NCBI GenBank assembly: GCA_020050955.1
Contig: JAGVJT010000067.1
Coordinates: 1-7,374 of the forward strand
DNA from: Legionellales bacterium
Lineage (GTDB): Bacteria > Pseudomonadota > Gammaproteobacteria > Legionellales > Legionellaceae
DNA: 7,374 nucleotides
Direction of reading: 5' to 3'
The number at the start of each line of letters is the position of its first letter. Positions within the stretch are counted from its first letter, which is position 1. This document shows positions 1 through 6,411 of the stretch, in pieces. The notes beneath the pieces are model-generated. The model was not told the origin of the DNA and made no database searches. It was given only the letters and a program-made list of their open reading frames with translations. The position numbers and the translations under genes were made by a program.

Positions 1-2
1 AT

Positions 3-1880
3 CACATCAAAGATCTAGAACGAATTTTATATGTAGAAGTTATGCGCCTAGGCATTTCTATTGTCAAAAAATCGTTTGTTCGATTACACCAAGCTGATAA
101 ACATTCAGGTATCGTTGTGCTCGACACTGAAACAGGCGAAGAAGAAATTGTTCCTTCACACTTCGTGTTTGATTGCACCGGCCAAAAACGTGCAGTAATG
201 TGGTCCATCAACAACATAATCAAAAGCTCACCGATTCAACTTATCGAGATGACGACACCACCTGTCAAACATCATTTTATTGCCTACGTCGAAATGGATG
301 ATAACGATCATAAACGTTTCCTCGATGCTTATGCTAACGTTGATAAATTATCAACCGTCGAATTTAGTGATGCAATTCTACAATTGCGTGCTTTTGATTG
401 GATGGAAGTAACATTCCCAGATTGCATCACCACAGCATTTAAAAAAAATAAAGTCTGCTTATACATGCATGCCCCTGAAAACTTAACCTCGCATCAATAT
501 GATGCATGGGTGCAAACTGTTCTTGACTGCTATACGCCGGGGATTTCCTACAAACACTTAAAACCCTCCAAAAAATACACCCATAAACCTCGTTTTGGCA
601 CATTTGAAATGCATGCACAAGCATTAAATCAAATATCCTTTACTCATCCAACACTGCCAACCATTGTCGCATTAGGTGATGCACAAATCGATTTTGATTA
701 CACAATTGGTCATGGTATTTCCAATGGATTTCATCGCATTGATGCGCTCATTGATCATATCGAAATCCTTAATCACCATATTGCGTATTTTGACGCAAGT
801 GACTACGAAATTTTATTACGTCAACAAATATCAACACATCAAAAAAATATTATCGCAACCGCCAATAAATTACGTGAAACATTCATCAACGCACTGGCCC
901 CTGCACAGCGCAAATTAGAAGATGGGGCGGCACAAGCAACCACCCCTATAAAACAAAAACACCTTCAAATGATTATTGAAGAGATTAAAGCTCGTCAGGC
1001 TTATCTACACGCTCAAGAAATGATGTCTGCAAAAACATTAAACTCAAGAGATTTACAAACAATCCATGAGAAATTGCATCAAGCATTACATTTACCCATT
1101 CGTTTTAACAACGAAATCATAGAGATACATACTCTATTAAAGCAATTAGCAATGCATTGGAAACAAACAGGAAACAAACATTACAACAGCAAACAATGGC
1201 AACATGCCGTTTACACTTATCAAAAGGCCATTGAAATTTACACTTTATCCGTATGGGATAATCATGATCAACATGAGCAAAAACAACGATGGCATGAAAC
1301 CATGGTGATTTATTCTAACCTTATTCTCGTGTATAAATCATCCAAACAATACTCTCAAGCGATTCAAATTGGTAAAATTGCATTACCATTTTTTGAAAAA
1401 TGTCAAAAACATCACATATCCCTCACACTTCAAGAAAAAATTACTTTCAACTTAATTGATTCACTGATAAATGAAGTCGCTCTGATGACCTCACAAGAAG
1501 AAGCCTACCAACGCGAGATTGGAATAACCCACATCATAACAACTTATCAAAACATGTTAAATGACGAAAATATTCAAAAACTCCACAACATCGTGCGGGC
1601 ATTACAAACACGCTATCCTAAATCATCACAACAAACAATCACCATACACAACGCTCAAGATCAGGATGCCATCACAGAACAAATATTACCTAGTGAGCCT
1701 CTCACAAAAAAATTACGCATTCAATATGAAACACCTTATCAAACAACAGGATTGAGCGATTTAAGTATGTTTTCTAGCGCGAAGACACTACTATCACCAA
1801 CATTAACAATCACCAACAATCATTCTACATCAACAAAATCGCATGAAAGTCAATCAGAAGTTAGCTGCTGTATTATGTAA
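3..1880 (+). CDS. Putative host-targeted effector: FAD monooxygenase (MICAL-like) + TPR + C-terminal CaaX box, 5'-partial
   Basis: The frame is open from base 3, so the ATG at 42 is internal; 625 residues are visible and the N-terminal FAD-binding GxGxxG is off the window. Numbering the ATG at 42 as residue 1: the segment IKDLERILYVEVMRLGISI spans that ATG and fits the conserved helix/strand of flavin hydroxylases. FDCTG at 43-47 fits their second FAD motif. LGDA at 211-214, then TIGHGISNGF at 221-230, fits the third, and the spacing recalls eukaryotic MICALs. A helical linker follows (about 255-370). TPR-like helices lie at about 371-401 and 421-454. A Ser/Thr-rich, probably disordered tail (about 530-608) ends in CCIM, a CaaX box predicted for farnesylation. 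Family knowledge: such flavoenzymes use NAD(P)H and O2, and CaaX boxes are processed only by eukaryotic enzymes. Inference: a protein translocated into a host cell and anchored to membranes. The oxidoreductase fold is fairly sure; substrate and effector role are unproven. Confidence 0.72.
   Translation, partial: HIKDLERILYVEVMRLGISIVKKSFVRLHQADKHSGIVVLDTETGEEEIVPSHFVFDCTGQKRAVMWSINNIIKSSPIQLIEMTTPPVKHHFIAYVEMDDNDHKRFLDAYANVDKLSTVEFSDAILQLRAFDWMEVTFPDCITTAFKKNKVCLYMHAPENLTSHQYDAWVQTVLDCYTPGISYKHLKPSKKYTHKPRFGTFEMHAQALNQISFTHPTLPTIVALGDAQIDFDYTIGHGISNGFHRIDALIDHIEILNHHIAYFDASDYEILLRQQISTHQKNIIATANKLRETFINALAPAQRKLEDGAAQATTPIKQKHLQMIIEEIKARQAYLHAQEMMSAKTLNSRDLQTIHEKLHQALHLPIRFNNEIIEIHTLLKQLAMHWKQTGNKHYNSKQWQHAVYTYQKAIEIYTLSVWDNHDQHEQKQRWHETMVIYSNLILVYKSSKQYSQAIQIGKIALPFFEKCQKHHISLTLQEKITFNLIDSLINEVALMTSQEEAYQREIGITHIITTYQNMLNDENIQKLHNIVRALQTRYPKSSQQTITIHNAQDQDAITEQILPSEPLTKKLRIQYETPYQTTGLSDLSMFSSAKTLLSPTLTITNNHSTSTKSHESQSEVSCCIM
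1152..1403 (+). other. TPR domain with partial carboxylate-clamp pattern
   Basis: This part of the first gene encodes a helical pair reading MHWKQTGNKHYNSKQWQHAV, then YTYQKAIEIY, and after a charged insertion a second pair starting VIYSNLILVYKSSKQYSQAI. TPR consensus positions are filled (W, G, Y, A, Y, A in the first; Y, Y, A in the second). The K-x-x-x-N of KQTGN and the Asn of YSN fall where Hop and immunophilin TPRs place clamp residues (K8, N12 and N43 in Hop TPR1). The insertion between repeats resembles FKBP51/52 more than Hop. The third repeat, which should supply a Lys and an Arg, is weak: I see a Lys (residue 466) followed four residues later by Asn, so the clamp may be incomplete. 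Confidence 0.6.
1866..1877 (+). other. C-terminal CaaX prenylation motif (CCIM)
   Basis: The last four codons before the TAA stop of the first gene are TGC TGT ATT ATG, giving Cys-Cys-Ile-Met. This is a full match to the CaaX rule: Cys, a small or aliphatic residue, Ile, then Met, which favours farnesyltransferase. It follows a Ser/Thr-rich tail of the kind that keeps such a motif exposed. Bacteria lack protein farnesyltransferase, so the motif would act only after delivery into a eukaryotic cell, as known for Legionella effectors such as AnkB. A four-residue motif can occur by chance; the tail and domain context raise its weight. Confidence 0.6.
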
Positions 1881-1882
1881 CT

Positions 1883-2014
1883 ATGAATATAAACTGCCCC
1901 ATATGCGGACAAGCCCAAGCTACGATACGTCGGTTTGAACACGATAAATCAAAGCACTTGAGGCATAAAACATTATTCGTTAAAGTGATTAAATTATCTT
2001 TATCCACAACATAA
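1883..2014 (+). CDS. Doubtful 43-residue ORF with a CPxCG zinc knuckle
   Basis: An ATG two bases after the first gene's stop opens a 43-codon frame ending at TAA 2012-2014. The product starts MNINCPICGQAQ and continues with a basic stretch rich in Lys, Arg and His. CPICG is a typical half of a zinc ribbon, but the second CxxC that would complete a zinc site is missing. There is no clear Shine-Dalgarno, so translation would depend on coupling with the upstream stop. Its own stop lies within the Shine-Dalgarno of the next gene. It could be a small CPxCG protein, or a remnant of a larger one; the layout Cys-knuckle then basic strand loosely resembles the N-terminal zinc finger of ISL3-type transposases. 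It may also be non-coding. Confidence 0.3.
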   Translation: MNINCPICGQAQATIRRFEHDKSKHLRHKTLFVKVIKLSLSTT

Positions 2015-2024
2015 GGAGCATGTC

Positions 2025-2303
2025 ATGACAAAAGCAAAACTAAGCCCCGTCGCATTAGGGCTTTCTTTAGGACTCGTGTGGGGTGTATCAATTTTTGTGA
2101 TGGGGCTACTTGCTCATTTTTTTGCATATGGAACCGCATTTGTTACGTCGATGGGCGTCATGTATGTTGGTTATGAACCATCGATTATAGGAAGTTTAAT
2201 TGGTGGTACAATGGGATTTATTGATGGATTTATTGGCGGTGCTGTGATTGCATGGCTTTATAACGTCTTTTTATGCTGCTTTAAAAAAGATAAATGTGAT
2301 TGA
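2025..2303 (+). CDS. Small two-helix membrane protein ('bacteriophage holin' family)
   Basis: This 92-residue protein has a short basic N-terminus, a first membrane helix (about residues 8-32), a Gly/Tyr-containing connector with YVGYEPS (47-53), and a second Gly-rich helix region (about 54-84) containing GFIDGFIGGAVIAWLYN (64-80), then a Lys/Cys tail. The motif order Y.GY, GF.DGF, AWLYN matches a small conserved family usually annotated 'bacteriophage holin' or 'membrane-associated protein', found in chromosomes of environmental and intracellular bacteria. The holin label is inherited; no lysis genes are near, and the real role is unknown. The start at 2025 is chosen over the ATG at 2020 because AAGGAG (2013-2018) gives a 6-base spacing and the reading frame fits. 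A weak promoter (TTGAGG at 1958, TAAAGT at 1981, 17 bases apart) may serve it. Confidence 0.8.
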   Translation: MTKAKLSPVALGLSLGLVWGVSIFVMGLLAHFFAYGTAFVTSMGVMYVGYEPSIIGSLIGGTMGFIDGFIGGAVIAWLYNVFLCCFKKDKCD

Positions 2304-2317
2304 AATATAGCATCATG

Positions 2318-2341
2318 GATACCGCGCATAAGCGCGGTATC
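2318..2341. terminator. GC-rich hairpin between convergent genes; terminator or palindromic repeat
   Basis: Arms GATACCGCGC and GCGCGGTATC pair perfectly over 10 bp around an ATAA loop. It sits between the stop of the small membrane gene (2303) and the stop of the MdfA-like gene (2366), where a bidirectional terminator is expected. Neither strand has a run of Ts after the stem, so it is not a classical intrinsic terminator. The flanks (TGGAT before, CTCGACG after) resemble the dispersed palindromic repeats of the TGGATnCCCGC...GCGGGnATGACG type seen between genes in many proteobacteria, which is an alternative reading. Confidence 0.55.
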
Positions 2342-2365
2342 TCGACGCAGAAACTAAATCAGCAA

Positions 2366-3634
2366 TCAATCACAAGAATGAGATATCTCATCTACTTTAT
2401 TCGCCTTCTTTTTTATAAAAAGTGCAACGATAATCACCCCACAATAACACAAGCCAACAGAGAAGCAATAAACACCTAATGTTTGGTTGCTATGATCACG
2501 GTACAAATGATTTGCCACTTGAATGCCTGCAGCTTGAACAGACATAAGAATCATACTCATCAAAGCTGACGCAGTGCCTTTCACCACATGCGTTGAAAAA
2601 AGAATAAAACGGCTTAATGGCGAACCAATTAACCCTAAACCAAAGAAATAAACAACAAGTCCTGGTAATAACCAAATGAACGAATCCCCCATCATCAAGG
2701 GAAACACACATGCAAGCAATAAACCTAAGCCCACAAAAAATGAACCAATACCTAGGAGTTTTTCTAAAGAAAAATGATGCGTCATGCGACGAAGCACGAT
2801 GTTACCAACAATGATGGATGTAAATACGGGCAACTGCCATAATCCGTACTCAATCAATGATAATTTACCGACAGTAACAAGAATCACCGGTGCAAGTCCA
2901 ATCCAGGCCACGCAAGGCAAGCCCACCAAACCAAAACCAATCGAAGCAGAAATAAAAATGGGGTTTAGCAATAATTGCTTGTAATTCTGCCACACAATGC
3001 GAGGTAATAATTGTGCGCGTGCAATCACTGTTCCATCGCGTTTTATTTGTCCGACAGACTCCGGCATAAAGCGCCATAATCCCCAAAGTGCAACAAATGA
3101 AAAGACCGCAATGATAACAAAAATAAATCGCCAATGAAGATAATGTACAAAAATAGCGCCGGCGAGCGGACCAAGCAATGGCGCCAAGATAGAAACATTC
3201 GCCATCATGGCCATTAATCGCACCGCATCCATCTCTTCAAAAATTTCCTGAAGCGTTGCATACCCAATCACACTGATAAAACAAAGCCCCATCCCTTCAA
3301 AAAATCGCGCAATTAAAAACTGATTCATGGAAAAAGAGCATGCAATCCACGTCGTGAAAACAAGAAATAACACCGCCCCCACAATCATGATCGGGCGACG
3401 ACCAAATCTATCGGATACAGGCCCTAGAAAAATTTGTAAGCTTGCACCACCCAAAATGTACGCGGTTAATGAAAGTGCAACATCTGACTCTAAACCATGG
3501 AATGTTTCAACAACTTGCAGCATGCCAGGCATGATCATGTCGTTTGCAATATAGGTTAAAAACTCATACATGACTAAAAAAGCAGCAAATAAAAAAGCTT
3601 GCTTACGCGAAATATTAATTAATGGTTGGGACAT
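2366..3634 (-). CDS. mdfA: MdfA-type multidrug efflux MFS transporter (drug/H+ antiporter)
   Basis: A complete 422-residue, 12-helix major facilitator protein of the inner membrane. It aligns closely with E. coli MdfA as I recall it, with a constant offset of two residues early on. YEFLTYIANDMIMPGM (23-38) holds Glu24 and Asp32, matching the proton/substrate acidic residues Glu26 and Asp34 of MdfA. ARFFEGMGLCFI (109-120) holds Arg110, matching Arg112. GPVSDRFGRRP (71-81) is the MFS motif A loop. MANVSILAPLLGPLAGA (144-160) is the antiporter motif C. MdfA exports chemically unrelated cationic and neutral drugs in exchange for protons. The natural substrate here cannot be read from sequence. 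The ATG at 3634 follows a weak GAGA Shine-Dalgarno six bases upstream. The gene is transcribed alone and divergently from pdxB; a consensus -10 lies about 90 bases upstream. Confidence 0.93.
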   Translation of the reverse strand: MSQPLINISRKQAFLFAAFLVMYEFLTYIANDMIMPGMLQVVETFHGLESDVALSLTAYILGGASLQIFLGPVSDRFGRRPIMIVGAVLFLVFTTWIACSFSMNQFLIARFFEGMGLCFISVIGYATLQEIFEEMDAVRLMAMMANVSILAPLLGPLAGAIFVHYLHWRFIFVIIAVFSFVALWGLWRFMPESVGQIKRDGTVIARAQLLPRIVWQNYKQLLLNPIFISASIGFGLVGLPCVAWIGLAPVILVTVGKLSLIEYGLWQLPVFTSIIVGNIVLRRMTHHFSLEKLLGIGSFFVGLGLLLACVFPLMMGDSFIWLLPGLVVYFFGLGLIGSPLSRFILFSTHVVKGTASALMSMILMSVQAAGIQVANHLYRDHSNQTLGVYCFSVGLCYCGVIIVALFIKKKANKVDEISHSCD

Positions 3635-3704
3635 AATAATCTCAATAGGATATAGTTATGGAATACAACTAGACAATCGTTTAGTTATCAACGAAAAATG
3701 CAGA

Positions 3705-3733
3705 TAGCAATGCCTTAATCAGTGAATTATACT
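3705..3733 (+). promoter_or_regulatory. Predicted promoter for pdxB-glpD
   Basis: TATACT (3728-3733) is a 5-of-6 match to the -10 consensus. The 17-base-spaced -35 would be TAGCAA (3705-3710), only 3 of 6, so an activator or a weak promoter is implied. Transcription would start near 3740 and leave a leader of about 30 bases. It shares four bases (3728-3731) with the minus-strand -10. Confidence 0.4.
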
Positions 3734-3754
3734 CGTCTTATGGATTGAAGTCTA
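3726..3754 (-). promoter_or_regulatory. Predicted sigma-70 promoter for the MdfA-like gene
   Basis: On the minus strand, TAGACT (3754-3749, 4 of 6 to TTGACA) is followed after exactly 17 bases by TATAAT (3731-3726, perfect consensus). The start of transcription would be near 3719, giving a leader of roughly 85 bases. A second, weaker option nearer the gene is TTGATA (3691-3686), but its -10 candidates are poor. The -10 overlaps that of the opposing pdxB promoter. Confidence 0.5.
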
Positions 3755-3769
3755 AATATCTTTAAAATC

Positions 3770-4819
3770 ATGAGAATTCTTGCGGACACCACCCTCCCTC
3801 ATCTTGAATCGTTATTTAACACGCCATTCGAGCTAACGACTTATCAAAACGAAGAAGGGCTTTTGAAACATGTAGCTTCACATGATATTTTATTATGTCG
3901 CTCCACGTTACACGTAACAGCAGATACACTAAAAAACACATCCATCAAATGTGTTGCAACAGCAAGCAGTGGTGTTGACCATATTGACAAAGCTTATTTA
4001 GATGCCAATGACATCTTGCTTATTGATGCCAAAGGTTCTAATGCAGAAGCAGTGGCTGATTATGTTGTCGCAACATTAGCATGGTTAAAAAAACAGCATC
4101 ATCTTCACGATAAAAAGGCTGGCATCATCGGCGCTGGCTTTGTTGGCGAGGCAGTTGCGTCACGCCTAAATGCTCTTTCATTTGAGATCATGCATTACGA
4201 CCCACTTCGTGCACAACATGATTATTCATTTCAATCGTGTGCATTAGAAGATTTATTCACATGCGATCAATTATTCATACATGCTAATTTGCACGATACA
4301 CGACCTTTCCCAAGTTATCATCTCATTAATCAAGCATTTTTAACGCAACTTAAACCGAATACTATCATTATCAATGCAGCCCGTGGGGGTATTGTCGACG
4401 AAAACGCCCTCTTAAATCATGCATCCTCCATCATCTACTGCACCGATGTGTATGACAATGAGCCTTTTATCCATGCCAATACGATCGAAATGGCGCATCT
4501 TTGTACACCACACATTGCAGGTCATAGTATCGAAGCAAAATTAAATGCCATTGAACTTGTTGCACAAAAAATACATGACCACTATCACCTGCCCCATCCA
4601 CAATCATTGATACGAGCGAAGCCTGTTGTTAAAAAACGCGCCTTGCACGAGTCATGGGATGATTATGTTTTGCGTTTATATGATCCTTCACACGACACAA
4701 CGTGTTTAAAAAATAGCCTTAATAAAGAGCAAACATTTTTAACCTTAAGAAGAGCACATCAACATCGACATGATTTTAGGCTGTATACAGAAGATCATCA
4801 TTTTATTATCACACCCTGA
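3770..4819 (+). CDS. pdxB: Erythronate-4-phosphate dehydrogenase PdxB
   Basis: PdxB oxidises 4-phospho-erythronate to 2-oxo-3-hydroxy-4-phosphobutanoate with a nicotinamide cofactor, the second step of DXP-dependent vitamin B6 synthesis in the cytoplasm. The 349-residue product is a D-2-hydroxyacid dehydrogenase. SSGVDHID (66-73) matches the substrate-side loop. GAGFVG (121-126) is the NAD-binding loop, with Asp144 of HYDP following. The catalytic trio is Arg205 (NAARGG), Glu231 (DNEP) and His248 (PHIAGHS), matching E. coli Arg208, Glu237, His254. HIAG plus the C-terminal YDPSHDTTCLKN and LRRAHQHRHDF segments fit the PdxB-specific dimerisation domain and exclude other members such as SerA. 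It is about 30 residues shorter than E. coli PdxB, mostly at the C-terminus. There is no recognisable Shine-Dalgarno before the ATG at 3770, so translation may be weak. It probably shares a transcript with glpD. Confidence 0.93.
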   Translation: MRILADTTLPHLESLFNTPFELTTYQNEEGLLKHVASHDILLCRSTLHVTADTLKNTSIKCVATASSGVDHIDKAYLDANDILLIDAKGSNAEAVADYVVATLAWLKKQHHLHDKKAGIIGAGFVGEAVASRLNALSFEIMHYDPLRAQHDYSFQSCALEDLFTCDQLFIHANLHDTRPFPSYHLINQAFLTQLKPNTIIINAARGGIVDENALLNHASSIIYCTDVYDNEPFIHANTIEMAHLCTPHIAGHSIEAKLNAIELVAQKIHDHYHLPHPQSLIRAKPVVKKRALHESWDDYVLRLYDPSHDTTCLKNSLNKEQTFLTLRRAHQHRHDFRLYTEDHHFIITP

Positions 4820-4823
4820 AGAG
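4818..4823 (+). promoter_or_regulatory. Shine-Dalgarno of glpD, starting in the pdxB stop codon
   Basis: GAAGAG lies nine bases before the ATG at 4833; its first two bases are the last two of the pdxB TGA. This site decides the glpD start: the frame is open back to an ATG at 4770, but that would add 21 residues inside pdxB before the conserved FAD motif, with no ribosome site. The arrangement favours translational coupling of pdxB and glpD. Confidence 0.65.
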
Positions 4824-4832
4824 ATAAAAATC

Positions 4833-6323
4833 ATGCATCCTATTGTTGACATTGTTATCGTGGGCGGAGGCATTAACGGCTGTGGTGCTGCCGCTGATGC
4901 AGCACAACGAGGTCTTTCTGTTTTATTGTGTGAGCAAGGTGATTTAGCCTCTCAAACATCATCCAACAGCAGCAAACTCATTCATGGCGGTTTGCGCTAT
5001 CTTGAACATTTTGATTTTTCATTGGTAAAAAAAGCACTTAATGAACGACAATCTCTCTTAGAGCTCGCACCACATCTTGTGCAAGCGCTTGCATTTGTCT
5101 TACCTCACACACCAAAAGCACGAAGTCGATGGCTGCTTTCTTTAGGTCTATTTCTTTATGACCATTTAAGTTGTCGTAATAAACTGCCTCGTCACCAATT
5201 TATCAATCGCATAAAAAAACCAACTTACTTCACGCCATTAAAAACAGATTTTCATCAAGGTTTTTTATTTTATGATGGTAAAACTGATGATGCGAGACTC
5301 GTTATGGCCAACGCGCTACAAGCGAAAGAACATGGAGCACGCATCATGGTAAACACCAAACTTATCCATGCGCAATGCCATGACAACCAGTGGAAATTGA
5401 CATTGCAGCACCAAGATAATACATGCTCTTACGTGCATGCACGTGCGGTTATTAATGCGACAGGACCCTGGGTTGAAGCCACGTCTCAGCTATTTGGTAA
5501 TACATCATCGCCATCGATGACACTGGTACAAGGCAGCCACGTCGTGGTTCCTAAGCTTTACACAGGAGAGCATGCTTATATTTTACAAGACGACACAAAC
5601 AGAGTGGTATTCGCGATTCCTTATCATGAGCATACGCTTGTTGGCACCACAGAGACATTGTTTCATGGCGCGCCTGGAAACAGTCATATTAGTGATGAAG
5701 AAAAAGATTACCTATGTGCGATCATTCATCGTTATTTTGACGCATCATTTACACAAGAAAATATTATTTCGACATTCACTGGTGTGCGCACACTGCTCGC
5801 CACCGACGGCAAGACAGCAACAGCATTAAGCCGTGATTATGCTTATCAAATGACCACAAAACCTGCACCGCTCGTCACTATTTATAGTGGTAAAATTACA
5901 ACGTATCGCGAGCTGTCTGAAGTCATTATTGACGATTTACGCAGTATTTTTCCAAAGTTACCAGCGTCAACCACAAAAATAACACCGCTTCCCGGAGCAA
6001 AATATCAAACGATGTCATTTGACAATTACCAACATTATTTTCACACTCAATATGCATGGTTAGATGTTGCAATAAGAACACGCTACCTCAAAACATACGG
6101 CACATATGCTGAAAAAATATTAACAGGACGGAATAATATTACTGAACTTGGACAATTTTTTGGAGCAACGCTTTATCAAGCAGAAGTTGATTATTTAGTG
6201 CAAAAAGAATGGGCAAGTACAGTGGATGACATTTTATGGCGTCGCACGAAGCTCGGATTGATAAAGCATGATATCAAGGTAGATGAGCTTCGTGATTATT
6301 TAGAACAACATCACGAACATTAG
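4833..6323 (+). CDS. glpD: Aerobic glycerol-3-phosphate dehydrogenase GlpD
   Basis: GlpD oxidises sn-glycerol-3-phosphate to dihydroxyacetone phosphate with FAD and passes electrons to the quinone pool; it is a dimer bound to the inner face of the cytoplasmic membrane. From the chosen start the protein has 496 residues (E. coli has 501). The N-terminus carries the FAD loop VGGGINGCG, immediately preceded by a short VDIVI strand. TSSNSSKLIHGGLRYLEH (42-59) is the family signature. VINATGPW (207-213 region) and GSHVVVP (234-240) follow. Arg319 (TGVR), Arg334 (SRDY) and Lys354 (SGKITTYR) match the E. coli substrate and active-site residues Arg317, Arg332 and Lys354. The C-terminal domain keeps YLVQKEW and DDILWRRTKLG. 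It follows pdxB after 13 bases. No glpF, glpK or glpR is in the window, so whether glycerol or host-derived glycerol-3-phosphate is the source cannot be seen. All key residues are intact. Confidence 0.96.
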   Translation: MHPIVDIVIVGGGINGCGAAADAAQRGLSVLLCEQGDLASQTSSNSSKLIHGGLRYLEHFDFSLVKKALNERQSLLELAPHLVQALAFVLPHTPKARSRWLLSLGLFLYDHLSCRNKLPRHQFINRIKKPTYFTPLKTDFHQGFLFYDGKTDDARLVMANALQAKEHGARIMVNTKLIHAQCHDNQWKLTLQHQDNTCSYVHARAVINATGPWVEATSQLFGNTSSPSMTLVQGSHVVVPKLYTGEHAYILQDDTNRVVFAIPYHEHTLVGTTETLFHGAPGNSHISDEEKDYLCAIIHRYFDASFTQENIISTFTGVRTLLATDGKTATALSRDYAYQMTTKPAPLVTIYSGKITTYRELSEVIIDDLRSIFPKLPASTTKITPLPGAKYQTMSFDNYQHYFHTQYAWLDVAIRTRYLKTYGTYAEKILTGRNNITELGQFFGATLYQAEVDYLVQKEWASTVDDILWRRTKLGLIKHDIKVDELRDYLEQHHEH

Positions 6324-6350
6324 TATCACATGCAACGCATACAACACTCA

Positions 6351-6396
6351 GGATCTCTCACAGCGTTCGAAATGACAGAAGCCGCGCCAAAATGAC
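6351..6396. repeat. Repeat-like palindromic sequence in the glpD/trx convergent spacer
   Basis: The spacer holds GGATCTCTCACAGCG then TTCGAAATGACA (6351-6377), and a second AAATGAC at 6390-6396 after CCGCGCC. The order GATnTCTCac-GCGTTCGAAATGACA resembles a class of dispersed intergenic repeats I have seen in many bacterial genomes. Two nested inverted pairs also occur: ACAGCGT (6360-6366) with ACGCTGT (6414-6420), and ACAGAA (6375-6380) with TTCTGT (6402-6407). The outer one reaches into the last thioredoxin codons. It could act in transcript ends for both genes. With a single copy in the window, repeat status is unproven. Confidence 0.35.
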
Positions 6397-6411
6397 GTAA
6401 GTTCTGTTAAA

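Noticed and set aside
42..44. ATG as the start of the first gene
   Set aside because: The frame is open from base 3 and the codons before the ATG belong to a conserved flavin-hydroxylase helix, so the true start is upstream of the window.
2..223. 73-codon minus-strand ORF opposite the first gene
   Set aside because: It is antisense to conserved FAD-domain coding, has no recognisable motif and no ribosome site.
2025..2303. Prophage lysis cassette
   Set aside because: Only the holin-family protein is present; no endolysin, spanin or other phage gene is nearby.
2865..3134. 89-codon ORF in another minus frame within the MdfA-like gene
   Set aside because: It is a frame shadow of a well-conserved transporter; the many Cys and Trp residues are typical of out-of-frame translation.
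3327..3554. 75-codon plus-strand ORF opposite the MdfA-like gene
   Set aside because: It is antisense to the most conserved transporter motifs and has no family features.
4770..4832. Longer glpD start overlapping pdxB
   Set aside because: It adds 21 residues unlike GlpD, lies within pdxB and has no ribosome site; the ATG at 4833 has one and leads straight into the FAD motif.
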